Assembly: GCF_025165815.1 (NCBI RefSeq)
Contig: NZ_JAFFZE010000004.1
Span: 496,001 to 560,000, forward strand
Origin: Actinophytocola gossypii
Lineage (GTDB): Bacteria > Actinomycetota > Actinomycetes > Mycobacteriales > Pseudonocardiaceae
Reading direction: 5' to 3'
DNA: 64,000 nt
Under the pieces are notes generated by a model. The model made no database searches and had not been told where the DNA came from. It saw only the letters and a program-made list of their open reading frames with translations. The position numbers and the translations under genes were made by a program. Below, piece by piece: positions 16,905 to 24,207 of the stretch (within the stretch, counting starts at the first letter, position 1; each line of letters begins with the position of its first letter).

Positions 16905-17603
16905 GTGACGACCTCCGTGGTGCACCGGGCGCTGGACGGGCGGCGGTACGAGCTCAGCGGGTCACTCGACCTCGGGTACCCGGGCACGTCCTCGGTGCGG
17001 GTGACCGTGCGCGGCCGGATGTACGAGCTGGTCGCGGGGGTGAGTGGGCTCGCAGAGGAAGTGGCCTCGGCACTCGGCGTGTCCGGGTTCGACGAGAACC
17101 TGCGGTTCGCCGGCGGCACCCTGCTCATCGGCCGCACCCACCGCGTCGAACCGGGTTCGCGGATCGCCGAGGACATCATGGTCGCCGTGTGGCGCGGGCG
17201 GCGACACTGCCTGATCATCCACTTCTACGGCGCGTCCACCACCACGGCCGTCGAGGTGCTGGACACCCTGGGCATCGTCGAGCACGACGACGGGATCGCC
17301 CTGCGCCCCACCGCCGGCAGCGCCCTGGTCTCCCCGGCGGCGGTGGTCAAGGAGGTGCCGTCGCTCGGCCTGCTGGAGCTGACCGTGCCCTCGTCTCCGC
17401 AGGCGACGCGGCTGCCGGGCTGGAAGGGCAGGGCGACCCGTTCCGGCGAGCTGTTCTCCGACCGCCTGTCCAACGGCGATCCGTACTTCGTGCTCGCCGG
17501 TGCCGACACGTGGACGACCGTGCTCCCGCTCGCCGACACCGATCTCGCGCGGGTGCCCGAACTCGTGGACCGGCTCGACACCCGCCTGCTCGGCGACCGG
17601 TGA
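16905..17603 (+). CDS. unknown protein, first gene of the MauE/MauD-type operon
   Basis: The protein has 232 residues. GTG 16905 follows a GGGGGGT run; a second GTG at 16890 is possible but lacks spacing. No signal peptide or membrane helix is visible. The sequence is beta-rich with YELSGSLDLGYPGTSSVRVT, HCLIIHFYGASTTTAVEVL (following the phrase VAVWRGRR) and KGRATRSGELFSDRLSNGDP. I do not recognise a family. It is followed by only one base before the MauE-like gene and so is almost surely co-transcribed with it. A cytosolic partner, chaperone or modifying factor for the exported Cys-rich product is possible, but that is only context inference. Confidence 0.75.
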   Translation: MTTSVVHRALDGRRYELSGSLDLGYPGTSSVRVTVRGRMYELVAGVSGLAEEVASALGVSGFDENLRFAGGTLLIGRTHRVEPGSRIAEDIMVAVWRGRRHCLIIHFYGASTTTAVEVLDTLGIVEHDDGIALRPTAGSALVSPAAVVKEVPSLGLLELTVPSSPQATRLPGWKGRATRSGELFSDRLSNGDPYFVLAGADTWTTVLPLADTDLARVPELVDRLDTRLLGDR

Positions 17604-17604
17604 G

Positions 17605-18126
17605 ATGGTGTTCCCGGTCAGCGTCGCGGCCAACGTGGTCCTGGTCGTGCTCGTGATCGCGGTGGCCGAACGGCTCACGGCGCCCCGCGTGCTGCCCGCC
17701 GCGATGACCGCGCACCGCGTCGTGCCGGGCCGCGCGGTCCGCCCGGTGGCCGTCGCGGTGACGGCCGCGGAGGCCGGGCTCGCCGTGCTACTGCTCCTCG
17801 CGCCGTCCCCGATCGTGCTCGCGGGCGCCGCGGTGCTCTTCGCCGCGTACGGCGGCTACGCCTGGCACGTCACCGCGAGCGGTCGTGGCGGGCCGTGCGG
17901 CTGCGGCGGGGCCGAGGTGCCGATGAACCACTGGGTGGTGGGTCGCGCGGTCGTCCTCGCCGCGCTGGCGGCGGTCGCATCGGCGGCGCACGCCGCGGTG
18001 CTACCGCTGACCCGGTTCGACTCCCGGCTGGTGTTGGTCCTGCTCGCCGCGGTCACGATCGCGGTCCTGCTCTGGCACCTGCCCGCCGCCATGACCCAGC
18101 ACAATTCCGAGGAGGCGGAACGGTGA
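17605..18126 (+). CDS. MauE-like membrane protein
   Basis: The protein has 173 residues with about four to five membrane helices (MVFPVSVAANVVLVVLVIAV, VAVAVTAAEAGLAVLLLLA, IVLAGAAVLFAAYGGYAW, VGRAVVLAALAAVASAA, VLVLLAAVTIAVLL). The motif GGPCGCGGAEVPMNHWVVGR, a CxC-type loop followed by a helix, is the hallmark of the MauE/DoxX-like redox-associated family. In methylotrophs MauE together with MauD is needed for the disulfide-rich light chain of methylamine dehydrogenase (known). GTG/ATG alternatives exist at 17605 and 17608. It overlaps the MauD-like gene by 4 bases. Confidence 0.82.
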   Translation: MVFPVSVAANVVLVVLVIAVAERLTAPRVLPAAMTAHRVVPGRAVRPVAVAVTAAEAGLAVLLLLAPSPIVLAGAAVLFAAYGGYAWHVTASGRGGPCGCGGAEVPMNHWVVGRAVVLAALAAVASAAHAAVLPLTRFDSRLVLVLLAAVTIAVLLWHLPAAMTQHNSEEAER

Positions 18127-18608
18127 GCTTCACGACCAGCGCGTTGATCGTCACGTGGGTGGCCCTGTTGCTGCTGGCCTTCGTGGTCGCCGGGCTGGTC
18201 CGCCAGGTGCACGCGCTGTCCGCCGGCACGGGCGCACGGCCGGTCGCCGCCGGGCTCAGGACCGGGGACCGGGCCGACCTCGACGCGCTGCCCGCCGACG
18301 CGCCCGCCGTGCTGCTGTTCCTGCGCGCGACGTGCCACACGTGTGTCGAGGCGCTGGCGGAGACCGTCGAGGTGGTGACGGGCCGGCTGCCCGTGCTCGC
18401 GCTCTACGAGGGACCGGCGCCCGAGACACCGCCCGAAGTGGTGGCCCTCGGCGACCGCGCCCACCTGTTCGCCACCTATGGCGCGCTGGCCACCCCCTTC
18501 GCGGTCCTGGTCGGCCAGGACGGCCGGATCACCGCCGCCGCCCCGGTCGGCTCGAGGGCGGCCGTCCGCGAACTGCTCGCTCCCGTCAGCGTGATGGAGG
18601 TCCCGTGA
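18123..18608 (+). CDS. MauD/TlpA-like membrane-anchored thioredoxin
   Basis: The protein has 161 residues. One N-terminal helix (ALIVTWVALLLLAFVVAGLV) anchors a thioredoxin-fold domain in which Cys71 and Cys74 form the redox motif RATCHTC. The cis-Pro region appears as ALATPFAVLVGQDG. The domain should lie outside the membrane, catalysing disulfide exchange in exported proteins. MauD is the family in which this arrangement is paired with MauE (established for methylamine utilisation). GTG 18123 overlaps the stop of the MauE-like gene, and the stop overlaps the GTG of the Cys-rich gene, so the three are translationally coupled. Confidence 0.82.
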   Translation: MSFTTSALIVTWVALLLLAFVVAGLVRQVHALSAGTGARPVAAGLRTGDRADLDALPADAPAVLLFLRATCHTCVEALAETVEVVTGRLPVLALYEGPAPETPPEVVALGDRAHLFATYGALATPFAVLVGQDGRITAAAPVGSRAAVRELLAPVSVMEVP

Positions 18609-19540
18609 CCAGCGATCTGTCCACCGGAGTGCCGCCGCTGCGCGGCACCGACCCCGGCATGCCCGTCGAACCCCGGTCCCGCACCAGGAAGCCGCACTGG
18701 GCGGGCTGGGCGCCGACGAGGCGAGCCGTGCTGCGCGCCGGCGGCGTGGCGGGCCTGACCCTGCTCGGCGGCGTGTTCCCGTCAGTGCGCCGGGCGGTCG
18801 CCGACGGCTACGACATCTACCCGCGGTGCCCGTCCTACGCCTCGGACCACGACTGCTCGCCGGGCTGCGGGCCAAGCACGGTCTTCGCCGACGCGTGCGT
18901 CACCTCCGGGGAGAACACCGGTTTCCACAAGGACGACCAGGTGACGTGGCGGCTGCGGCCCAACGCGTGCCTGTCCGGCAGCTACGACGGCTGGATGTGG
19001 CGCTACGACCAGGCGTGCGGGGCGTGCTCCTGCCACATCGAGCGGCGCTGCCACGACGGCTACCGCAGGACCGGCTCCGGCTGGGTCAACTCGATCTGCC
19101 GGTGGACGACCGAGTGCGGCTGCCCGTCGACGGTGAACTGGCCGACCGTCGCCGCCGGCGACCGGGGCGCCACCGTCACCGCGATCCAGTACCTGGTCAC
19201 CCACCACGGATTTCCGACCGAGCCCGACGGGGTGTACGGCCCGGCGACGGCACAGGCGGTCCGGGACTTCCAGACCGGGAGCGGGCTCCCGGTCTCCGGC
19301 GAGGTGTCCGCCGACACCTGGCCGTCCCTGGCGGCCACCGCCCGCCGCGGCGACTCCGGCGAGCACGTGCACGCCGTCCAGGCGCAGCTCAACGCCTACG
19401 GATACCGGCTCGTCGTGGACGGCGTCTTCGGTGCCGCGACGGTGGCCGCGACCACGGACTTCCAGCGCCAGAACCGGTTGACCGCGGACGGGATCGTCGG
19501 CCCGGTCACCTGGCGGACCATGACCGGCGGCGCGGTGTGA
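18605..19540 (+). CDS. Tat-exported 12-cysteine protein with two peptidoglycan-binding domains (MauA-like?)
   Basis: The protein has 311 residues. A twin-arginine signal (PTRRAVLRAGGVAGLTLLGG, Arg39-Arg40) is followed by a compact domain (about 68-175) with exactly 12 cysteines at 75, 84, 88, 98, 122, 138, 141, 143, 149, 165, 171 and 173 and several tryptophans (115, 130, 132, 160, 167). Two PG_binding_1-type domains follow (about 185-242 with VYGPATAQAVRDFQ; 249-308 with VFGAATVAATTDFQRQ). Methylamine dehydrogenase light chain (MauA) also has 12 cysteines in six disulfides, two TTQ tryptophans, a long Tat-type signal, and MauE/MauD partners (known). The cysteine order is suggestive but homology is not proven by eye. 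It is likely a cell-wall-bound, disulfide-locked protein. Confidence 0.85.
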   Translation: MTSDLSTGVPPLRGTDPGMPVEPRSRTRKPHWAGWAPTRRAVLRAGGVAGLTLLGGVFPSVRRAVADGYDIYPRCPSYASDHDCSPGCGPSTVFADACVTSGENTGFHKDDQVTWRLRPNACLSGSYDGWMWRYDQACGACSCHIERRCHDGYRRTGSGWVNSICRWTTECGCPSTVNWPTVAAGDRGATVTAIQYLVTHHGFPTEPDGVYGPATAQAVRDFQTGSGLPVSGEVSADTWPSLAATARRGDSGEHVHAVQAQLNAYGYRLVVDGVFGAATVAATTDFQRQNRLTADGIVGPVTWRTMTGGAV

Positions 19541-19698
19541 GCGAGCCGGGAGCGGTGCTCCGCCGCGGGCTGACCCACCCGGTGGCACCGCTGGTCATGG
19601 TTCCCGCGTTGGTCGCGCTGGTGCTGGCGGGCTGGGCGGTCGCGGCGTGGGCGGTGCTCGGCGGGCTGGCCGGGTACACGCTGTCCGGCTCCGTTTGA
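19537..19698 (+). CDS. small membrane protein of the MauE/MauD-type operon
   Basis: The protein has 53 residues. GTG 19537 overlaps the stop of the Cys-rich gene by 4 bases. It is one long hydrophobic span, perhaps two short helices (HPVAPLVMVPALVALVLAGW, then AVLGGLAGYTLSGSV), after a basic N-terminus (LRRGLTHP). Its small size and exact coupling to the operon argue that it is a real gene. Its role could be as an accessory subunit of the membrane machinery. It ends with TGA at 19696, and the same frame stays open after it into the next gene. Confidence 0.6.
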   Translation: MSEPGAVLRRGLTHPVAPLVMVPALVALVLAGWAVAAWAVLGGLAGYTLSGSV

Positions 19699-19800
19699 AC
19701 CAGGAACAGCGCGTTCGCGCTGACCTCGTCAGGTTGGCGGGGTAGGACACGGCAGGGCGTCGCGCTCCTGCTGTTCGACACGGGTCTGGTACTGGGTGCG

Positions 19801-20283
19801 GTGCTGAGCGCACTCGTGCTGTTCGTGGTGAGCGGGCTCGCCACGCCGGTGCCGGAGCCGGTGCGACACGGGATCGTCGTCGCGGCCGCCGTTCTCGGCG
19901 TGCTTCGGGACGTGGGAGCGGTGTCCTTCCCGCTGCCGCAGAACGCGCGCCAGGTGCCCCAGGACGTGCTGCGGCGCGACGTGGTTCGCGGCGCGCTGCG
20001 GTTCGGGTTCGAGATGGGGACCGGGGTGCGCACGTACGTCTCGTCGACGGTGCCGTACGTGCTGGTGGTCGCGCTGCTGCTGACCGCGCCCGGCATCGCG
20101 ACCGCGATCGCGGCCGGCGTCGGTTTCGGGCTCGGCCGCGCCCTCACCCCGACCACGCGCTACGCCAGCGGCGACGGGGAGACCTGGGATGATGCCCTGC
20201 ACGCGCACGTGCGGGGCATCAAGGTCGCGGCCGGGCTGGCCGTGGCCGCGGCGCTCGTGTTCCTGCTGTTCGCTGCCCGGTGA
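19801..20283 (+). CDS. membrane protein of unknown function, last gene of the operon (start uncertain)
   Basis: The product has 160 residues from GTG 19801. Helices are VLSALVLFVVSGLA, HGIVVAAAVLGVLRDVGAVS, TYVSSTVPYVLVVALLLTAP and IKVAAGLAVAAALVFLLFAA. A conserved-looking cytosolic phrase is PLPQNARQVPQDVLRRDVVRG followed by ALRFGFEMGTGVRTYVS. The coding character clearly begins earlier (QGVALLLFDTGLVLGAVL in the same frame), but no ATG, GTG or TTG lies between the TGA at 19696 and 19801. The true start may be a CTG (19720 or later), or the GTG with a shortened first helix. Its position suggests a membrane partner of the MauE/MauD-like pair. Confidence 0.65.
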   Translation: MLSALVLFVVSGLATPVPEPVRHGIVVAAAVLGVLRDVGAVSFPLPQNARQVPQDVLRRDVVRGALRFGFEMGTGVRTYVSSTVPYVLVVALLLTAPGIATAIAAGVGFGLGRALTPTTRYASGDGETWDDALHAHVRGIKVAAGLAVAAALVFLLFAAR

Positions 20284-20577
20284 CCGGCGTGGAATGTCAA
20301 CGAACTTCTCCTGGTCGCGCGACGCGTCCTGTTCTCGACTTCCGACAGCACGTCGTCCGACAGGTCGACGCCGAGATCCTGTCGGAGCCGAGCAGGAACT
20401 CGGCCGCATCAACAACAACGTCCACCCCAGGACCGCGTCCCTGATCGACAGCGATGAACCATCGACCGACGCGTCGGCTGCGGCACTCGGTCCCGTACCG
20501 GACTGCTCCCGTTGTCCGCCACCGGGACCCCGGCCGTGGGGTCGGTTCGGGCACATCGACGGCTTGCCCCGGTTCGG
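20284..20577. other. 294-bp intergenic stretch, no convincing gene
   Basis: The stretch lies between the end of the 16905-20283 operon and the end of the reverse-strand T7SS-type cluster (convergent). Short open frames exist in several phases, but none has family resemblance, a ribosome site or consistent codon use. Reading such as DFRQHVVRQVDAEILSE near 20335-20385 could be a gene relic, but I cannot support it. Confidence 0.4.
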
Positions 20578-21183
20578 TCAGTCGGCGGGCCGTCCGTGCC
20601 AGTGGACGACGTCCGGGAACTCGTGGTACTTCCGCAGGTGTCGGACCTCGGTCTGCCCGCGCAGCGGGAACTCGAACTTCGAGCCGTCCGGCCAGGTGAG
20701 CGTGCGGGTGCGGAAGCTTACTCGCGGGCGGTCCGCGTGCTGGGCGTGCCAGAGGATCCGGGGTGACGGGGCGTCGGCCGGGTCGAGGTGGGTGGCTCCC
20801 GAGTCGACGACCGCGAGGTGTGACGGCGAGCAGGCCAGCCAGGGTCCCTTGGCCGGCTTGACGCTGTCCAGCAGGCCCAGCGCCATCGCGTTCTCCGGGC
20901 CGGTCACACGGATGTCACGTTTGAACGGGTTTCCCGCTCCGCCGGCGGCGAACAGCGAGAGGACGACGGCCACCGCTCCGCCCACCCCACGGACGACGTT
21001 CCAGCAGAAACGGCGGACCAACCGCTTGCCCTTGACGGTGCCGTCCAGGCGCCTGCCGGGCACCGCGAAGCCCAGGTCGACCGTCTCGTCGAGCCGCAGC
21101 ACCAGCACCGGTTCCCGCCACTGGGCGCGCAGCATTTCCTCGACGCGCTCGCGATGACCGGGGCGCACCATCGAATTGTCCAT
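20578..21183 (-). CDS. hypothetical protein, last gene of T7SS-type cluster
   Basis: The protein has 201 residues from ATG 21183 (MDNSMVRPGHRERVEEM); a second ATG is at 21171. An upstream in-frame helical stretch (AEQARGEARQRAARDLFESE) reaches the preceding stop but has no start codon. The N-terminal half has a hydrophobic segment (NVVRGVGGAVAVVLSLFAAG) and the C-terminal half looks like a beta-rich PH-like or small binding domain (GPWLACSPSHLAVVDSGA, RVSFRTRTLTWPDGSKFEF). No family is recognised. It follows the 379-residue T7SS-type protein on the same strand and might be its partner or an immunity-like protein (inference). Confidence 0.6.
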   Translation of the reverse strand: MDNSMVRPGHRERVEEMLRAQWREPVLVLRLDETVDLGFAVPGRRLDGTVKGKRLVRRFCWNVVRGVGGAVAVVLSLFAAGGAGNPFKRDIRVTGPENAMALGLLDSVKPAKGPWLACSPSHLAVVDSGATHLDPADAPSPRILWHAQHADRPRVSFRTRTLTWPDGSKFEFPLRGQTEVRHLRKYHEFPDVVHWHGRPAD

Positions 21184-21269
21184 TTTGGCCTGTGCGCGCT
21201 GTTCGGACTCGAAGAGGTCGCGGGCGGCTCGTTGCCTGGCCTCGCCGCGTGCCTGTTCGGCGTGGGCCG

Positions 21270-22409
21270 CTAGATCTCCAGGTTGCCCCGGGTCTCCTCC
21301 GCGCTCCGGTCCCCGCCGATCTCGCTCTTGTCGAACCACGGCTCGCCCCCTCCGACGCCCATGTCCTCGGTACCCTCGCCGTAGACGCTCCTGCCGGCCG
21401 CGATCCCGGCCTTGACCCCGGCACCGCTCAACAGCGGTGTGACGCCCACGGACGTGCCGAACATCGTGGTCAGTGCCCGGTTGCTCGGGGTGAGCGCGAC
21501 GCCCGCCGTGTTCTCCAGAACGTCGAGGCTGAACTTCGACTCGCCGGCGAACGTACCGATGCGGAACTTCCTCGTCGCCTGCATGACCTTCGTCGAGTAC
21601 TTCGCCAGGAACTCCACGAAGGTGTCGAGCAGTCTCCCGAACCGGCCGAGGTAGCCGGTGACCTTCGTGAACACGGAGGCGGCCTTCGCGATGGACGCGG
21701 TCATCGCGGCCGCGACGGAGCTGCCGAAGCTGATCACCGAGGAGGCCAGTGCCGGCAGCCAGATGGTGATCAGCCAGGACACCAGCTCGGTCATGATCGC
21801 CTTGATCACCTCTTCGATGACCACCATGACCATCGACCACATCCGCAGCACCTCGGCCACGGAGCCGGCGGAGGAGCCGATGCCCCGGATGCCGGCCGAG
21901 AAGTCGCCGAGCGCCTCCCGCGCCGCGTTCCCGGCGTCGTCGATCCAGTCCTTGAGCGCGGTGTCACCGGTCCGCTCGAAGTCGTCCGCCAGCGCGACGA
22001 AGCCCTGCGCGATCGTGACGAAGTTGTCCGAGGCGTGCCCGATCGCCGGGCCGTCCCCACTGACCTGGTGCAGCGCGTCCTGCAGCGGCTGCACCAACTC
22101 GAGCAGCATGTTCAACCCGTGGCCGACCAGCCAGCCGATCGGATCCATCGCGAACGTGGTCACGTCCGCGGCGGCCGCGCCGACGAACGCGGCCCCGTCA
22201 CCGACCAGCGCGGCTGCGGCGGACGCCAGCTCCTCCGGGTTGTCCGCCTGTGCCGCTTGCCGCGCGTGCTCGGCGACCGACTTTCCGGACTTGTACACCG
22301 TGCCGACGACGGGTACGTGCCCGAGCGCCCGATCGACGTTCGCGCCGGTGCTCTCGTCGTACCCCTCCACGTCGAGGGCGTCGGCGATGCTGGGCTTCGG
22401 ATCCGTCAC
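21270..22409 (-). CDS. long helical T7SS-substrate-like protein
   Basis: The protein has 379 residues with a GTG start at 22409, one base from the stop of the WXG-like gene. The body is Ala-rich helical with PPE/LXG-like features: HASDNFVTIAQGFVALADDF, WIDDAGNAAREALGDF, then a very hydrophobic block (WSMVMVVIEEVIKAIMTELV, SWLITIWLPALASSVISFGS). The C-terminal 90 residues (SKFSLDVLENTAGVALTPSN ... GGEPWFDKSEIGG) carry no recognised toxin or enzymatic motif. In actinobacteria such proteins next to a WXG100-like and a YbaB/EspL-like gene are typical type VII secretion cargo or cargo adaptors (family knowledge). No secretion-machine genes (EccB-E) are in the window. Confidence 0.65.
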   Translation of the reverse strand: MTDPKPSIADALDVEGYDESTGANVDRALGHVPVVGTVYKSGKSVAEHARQAAQADNPEELASAAAALVGDGAAFVGAAAADVTTFAMDPIGWLVGHGLNMLLELVQPLQDALHQVSGDGPAIGHASDNFVTIAQGFVALADDFERTGDTALKDWIDDAGNAAREALGDFSAGIRGIGSSAGSVAEVLRMWSMVMVVIEEVIKAIMTELVSWLITIWLPALASSVISFGSSVAAAMTASIAKAASVFTKVTGYLGRFGRLLDTFVEFLAKYSTKVMQATRKFRIGTFAGESKFSLDVLENTAGVALTPSNRALTTMFGTSVGVTPLLSGAGVKAGIAAGRSVYGEGTEDMGVGGGEPWFDKSEIGGDRSAEETRGNLEI

Positions 22410-22410
22410 G

Positions 22411-22743
22411 TCACTGGCCTCCCATCGCCTCGATCTGGGCTTCGTACCGGCCGAACGTGATCGTGCCGGCGTCCTCGACGCCCTGGTACATCCGAGCCGA
22501 CTGGTCCACCTTGGTGACGAGCGCGTCGACACCGTTCCTCATGTCGTCCAGCAGCGAGCGCAGTTCGGCCAGCCGGTCCGTGTAGCCCTGCTTGGCGAAC
22601 GCGCCGACGACGCCCCACGCCTCGTCGGTCACGTCGGCGGCGTCGATCAGGTTGCCGAACTTGTCCGCCTCGTCCTCGTAGTAACCGAGTTGGCGGCCGT
22701 ACGCGGAGAGCGCCGTGATATCGACCTGAGATCCGCCTGACAT
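22411..22743 (-). CDS. WXG100/EspC-like T7SS-associated small protein
   Basis: The protein has 110 residues and is predominantly helical: ALSAYGRQLGYYEDEADKFGN, then DEAWGVVGAFAKQG in the turn and a second long helix (LAELRSLLDDMRNGVDALVT). The helix-turn-helix hairpin with a W-x-V/G turn and the size of about 100 match WXG100/ESAT-6-like or DUF2580/EspC-type proteins that form secreted dimers. It lies between the YbaB-like gene (17 bp away) and the long helical protein (overlapping or adjacent start), so an operon of four genes is likely. Confidence 0.72.
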   Translation of the reverse strand: MSGGSQVDITALSAYGRQLGYYEDEADKFGNLIDAADVTDEAWGVVGAFAKQGYTDRLAELRSLLDDMRNGVDALVTKVDQSARMYQGVEDAGTITFGRYEAQIEAMGGQ

Positions 22744-22760
22744 CGTCCCGTCCCGTCTCG

Positions 22761-23240
22761 TCAGCGCCCGAAGATGGTGTCCTGGTCGAAGTCGTCGTCG
22801 CCGGAGGCGTCCGGCGGCCGGCGCGACGACGTCTCGTCCTGTGACGCGAGGTCGCCCTCCCAGGTTCCGAAGGCCGCGGCCTGGGCCTGTCGGACGTGCT
22901 CGGAGGCGTCGACGTTGAAGGCCCCGCCGAACGCCTCGTCCACGATGCCGGCCTGCTGCCGCGCCGCTCCGGCCACCGCCTGCCGCAGCGTCGCCATGAT
23001 CGTGGCGGACAACTCGGCGGAACCGAGGCGCAGCGCCTCGGGCGCCAGGCGGATGTCGGTCACCATCCCCCCGGCGCCGGCCACCACGGTCACCCCGCGG
23101 TCCGGCGAGGTCGCGACGCTCTCCACCTCCGCGACCCGCTCCCCCAGGTCCGACACTCCGGCGAACCGCGCCTCGGCCTGTCGGATCCTGGCACCGAACT
23201 TCTCGAACTCGGCGATCAGCTGCTCCATGTGAGCGGACAT
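22761..23240 (-). CDS. YbaB/EbfC-like (EspL-type) protein
   Basis: The protein has 159 residues. ATG 23240 is preceded by GGGGAG; the frame is open for 22 more codons upstream but without a site. A coiled N-terminal helix (HMEQLIAEFEKFGARIRQAE) leads to the YbaB core (DRGVTVVAGAGGMVTDIRLA, SAELSATIMATLRQAVAGAA). Actinobacterial copies beside WXG genes are known as EspL-like proteins and are thought to aid ESX substrates, while YbaB itself binds DNA. The last 35 residues are acidic and disordered (SGDDDFDQDTIFGR). First gene of the reverse cluster. Confidence 0.75.
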   Translation of the reverse strand: MSAHMEQLIAEFEKFGARIRQAEARFAGVSDLGERVAEVESVATSPDRGVTVVAGAGGMVTDIRLAPEALRLGSAELSATIMATLRQAVAGAARQQAGIVDEAFGGAFNVDASEHVRQAQAAAFGTWEGDLASQDETSSRRPPDASGDDDFDQDTIFGR

Positions 23241-23283
23241 GACGTACTCCCCTACGTGCCTGAGCCGAGCGACATCATGGCAC

Positions 23284-23481
23284 ATGCCGGGATCTCCGAA
23301 GCGCATCGTCGCTGTTCACGAAAAGGTCGCCCTGGCGCGCAAGATCGCGAACAAGGAGACCCACGAATTCGACATCTGGCTCGGCGAACCACTACTCAGT
23401 GAGCAGTTCGCCACGGCGCGACTCGACCGCCCGGGCGCGACAGCCGCGGCAAAGACACTGTGTGCGTCCATCCCGGCGTGA
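23284..23481 (+). CDS. possible small protein of 65 residues
   Basis: An open frame from ATG 23284 (MPGSPKRIVAVHEKVALARK) to TGA 23481 reads like a protein (ANKETHEFDIWLGEPLLSEQ) and has a higher Lys/Glu content than antisense frames in this genome. There is no clear ribosome-binding site, and I do not recognise a family. It could be a gene relic. It lies between the divergent YbaB-like gene and the convergent TetR gene. Confidence 0.25.
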   Translation: MPGSPKRIVAVHEKVALARKIANKETHEFDIWLGEPLLSEQFATARLDRPGATAAAKTLCASIPA

Positions 23482-24069
23482 TCAATCAAGAGCGCCAATG
23501 GTTTTCAGGACCGCTGACGCCTGTGCGCGCGCTTGGTCGTACGTCGGGGCGGCGCTGAGTCCGAGGAGCCGGCGCCGATGCGGCTCGCCCAGGAGCAGGG
23601 CGAACAGGTGCTCCGCGCGATCGGCGACGACCTCGGGAAGGGCGGTCGCGATGGCCCGGATGTAGGACTCAGGGCCGTCACGGTAGAACCGGTCGGCGAG
23701 TTCGGGGAACCGGTGTGCTTCCGCGATCATCAGCCGGTGCAGGGCGATCGCCTCGTCGGAATGCAACCCGTGGACGATGCTGGCGGCGAGATCGATGAGT
23801 GACGGGTGGTCGTCGGGAGTCAGGGTGAGCGTGCGCTGCCTGAGTCGCTCGACGGCGGCGAGGAAGATGTCGTTGCGGTCGCCGAAGTACTTGTAGATCG
23901 TGCGTTTGGTCACATGCGCTTCGGACGCGATGTCGTCGAGCGACACCCGCTGGAAACCCCCCGCACCGAACAGCCGGACCGCGGCATCCAGGACTTCGTC
24001 CCGCCGCTGCGCACGCTCAACCTCCGTGGGGCGTCCACGCTTGCGGGCGCCGGCTTGCTGCTCGGTCAC
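23482..24069 (-). CDS. TetR-family regulator of the adjacent 2-oxoacid dehydrogenase operon
   Basis: The protein has 195 residues with GTG 24069, nine bases after GAGGAGG. The N-terminal HTH reads DEVLDAAVRLFGAGGFQRVS, LDDIASEAHVTKRTIYKYFG and DRNDIFLAAV. The C-terminal helical domain includes LHRLMIAEAHRFPELADRF, a typical TetR_C motif (TetR_C_7/AefR-like). The gene is divergent from the E1-alpha gene, and a 12-bp-arm palindrome lies between them at 24117-24143, so it most probably represses the operon and itself. The effector may be a 2-oxoacid or related compound (inference). Confidence 0.9.
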   Translation of the reverse strand: MTEQQAGARKRGRPTEVERAQRRDEVLDAAVRLFGAGGFQRVSLDDIASEAHVTKRTIYKYFGDRNDIFLAAVERLRQRTLTLTPDDHPSLIDLAASIVHGLHSDEAIALHRLMIAEAHRFPELADRFYRDGPESYIRAIATALPEVVADRAEHLFALLLGEPHRRRLLGLSAAPTYDQARAQASAVLKTIGALD

Positions 24070-24116
24070 GGCGTGCGGCCTCCTCGGGAGTCGACGACGG
24101 GCTACCCCCACCCTAT

Positions 24117-24143
24117 ATAATGAGACGTAGAACGTATCATTAT
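24117..24143. promoter_or_regulatory. TetR operator candidate (27-bp palindrome)
   Basis: Left arm ATAATGAGACGT (24117-24128), spacer AGA, right arm ACGTATCATTAT (24132-24143), 11 of 12 bases matching. Its left end overlaps TATAAT-like bases (24114-24121), so it would cover the promoter core between the divergent TetR and E1-alpha genes. It is a strong candidate for the binding site of the adjacent TetR. Confidence 0.75.
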
Positions 24144-24207
24144 GGCGCCCCTCCATCCGATGGGTCGCACTGTCGCCCGGCCAGGATCCCGGCCGGAAGG
24201 AGATCCC

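Noticed and set aside
16905-20283. A complete methylamine dehydrogenase operon
   Set aside because: MauE- and MauD-like genes are here, but no MauB heavy chain, MauG, amicyanin or periplasmic cytochrome gene. The Cys-rich protein is only suggestively MauA-like, and its two PG-binding domains are foreign to MauA.
20284-20577. Short frames between the MauE/MauD-type operon and the T7SS-type cluster
   Set aside because: They lack start sites and family resemblance, and the frames conflict with each other, so no gene is reported.
20578-23240. A full type VII (ESX) secretion locus
   Set aside because: No EccB, EccC ATPase, EccD, EccE or mycosin gene is present, only cargo-type genes.
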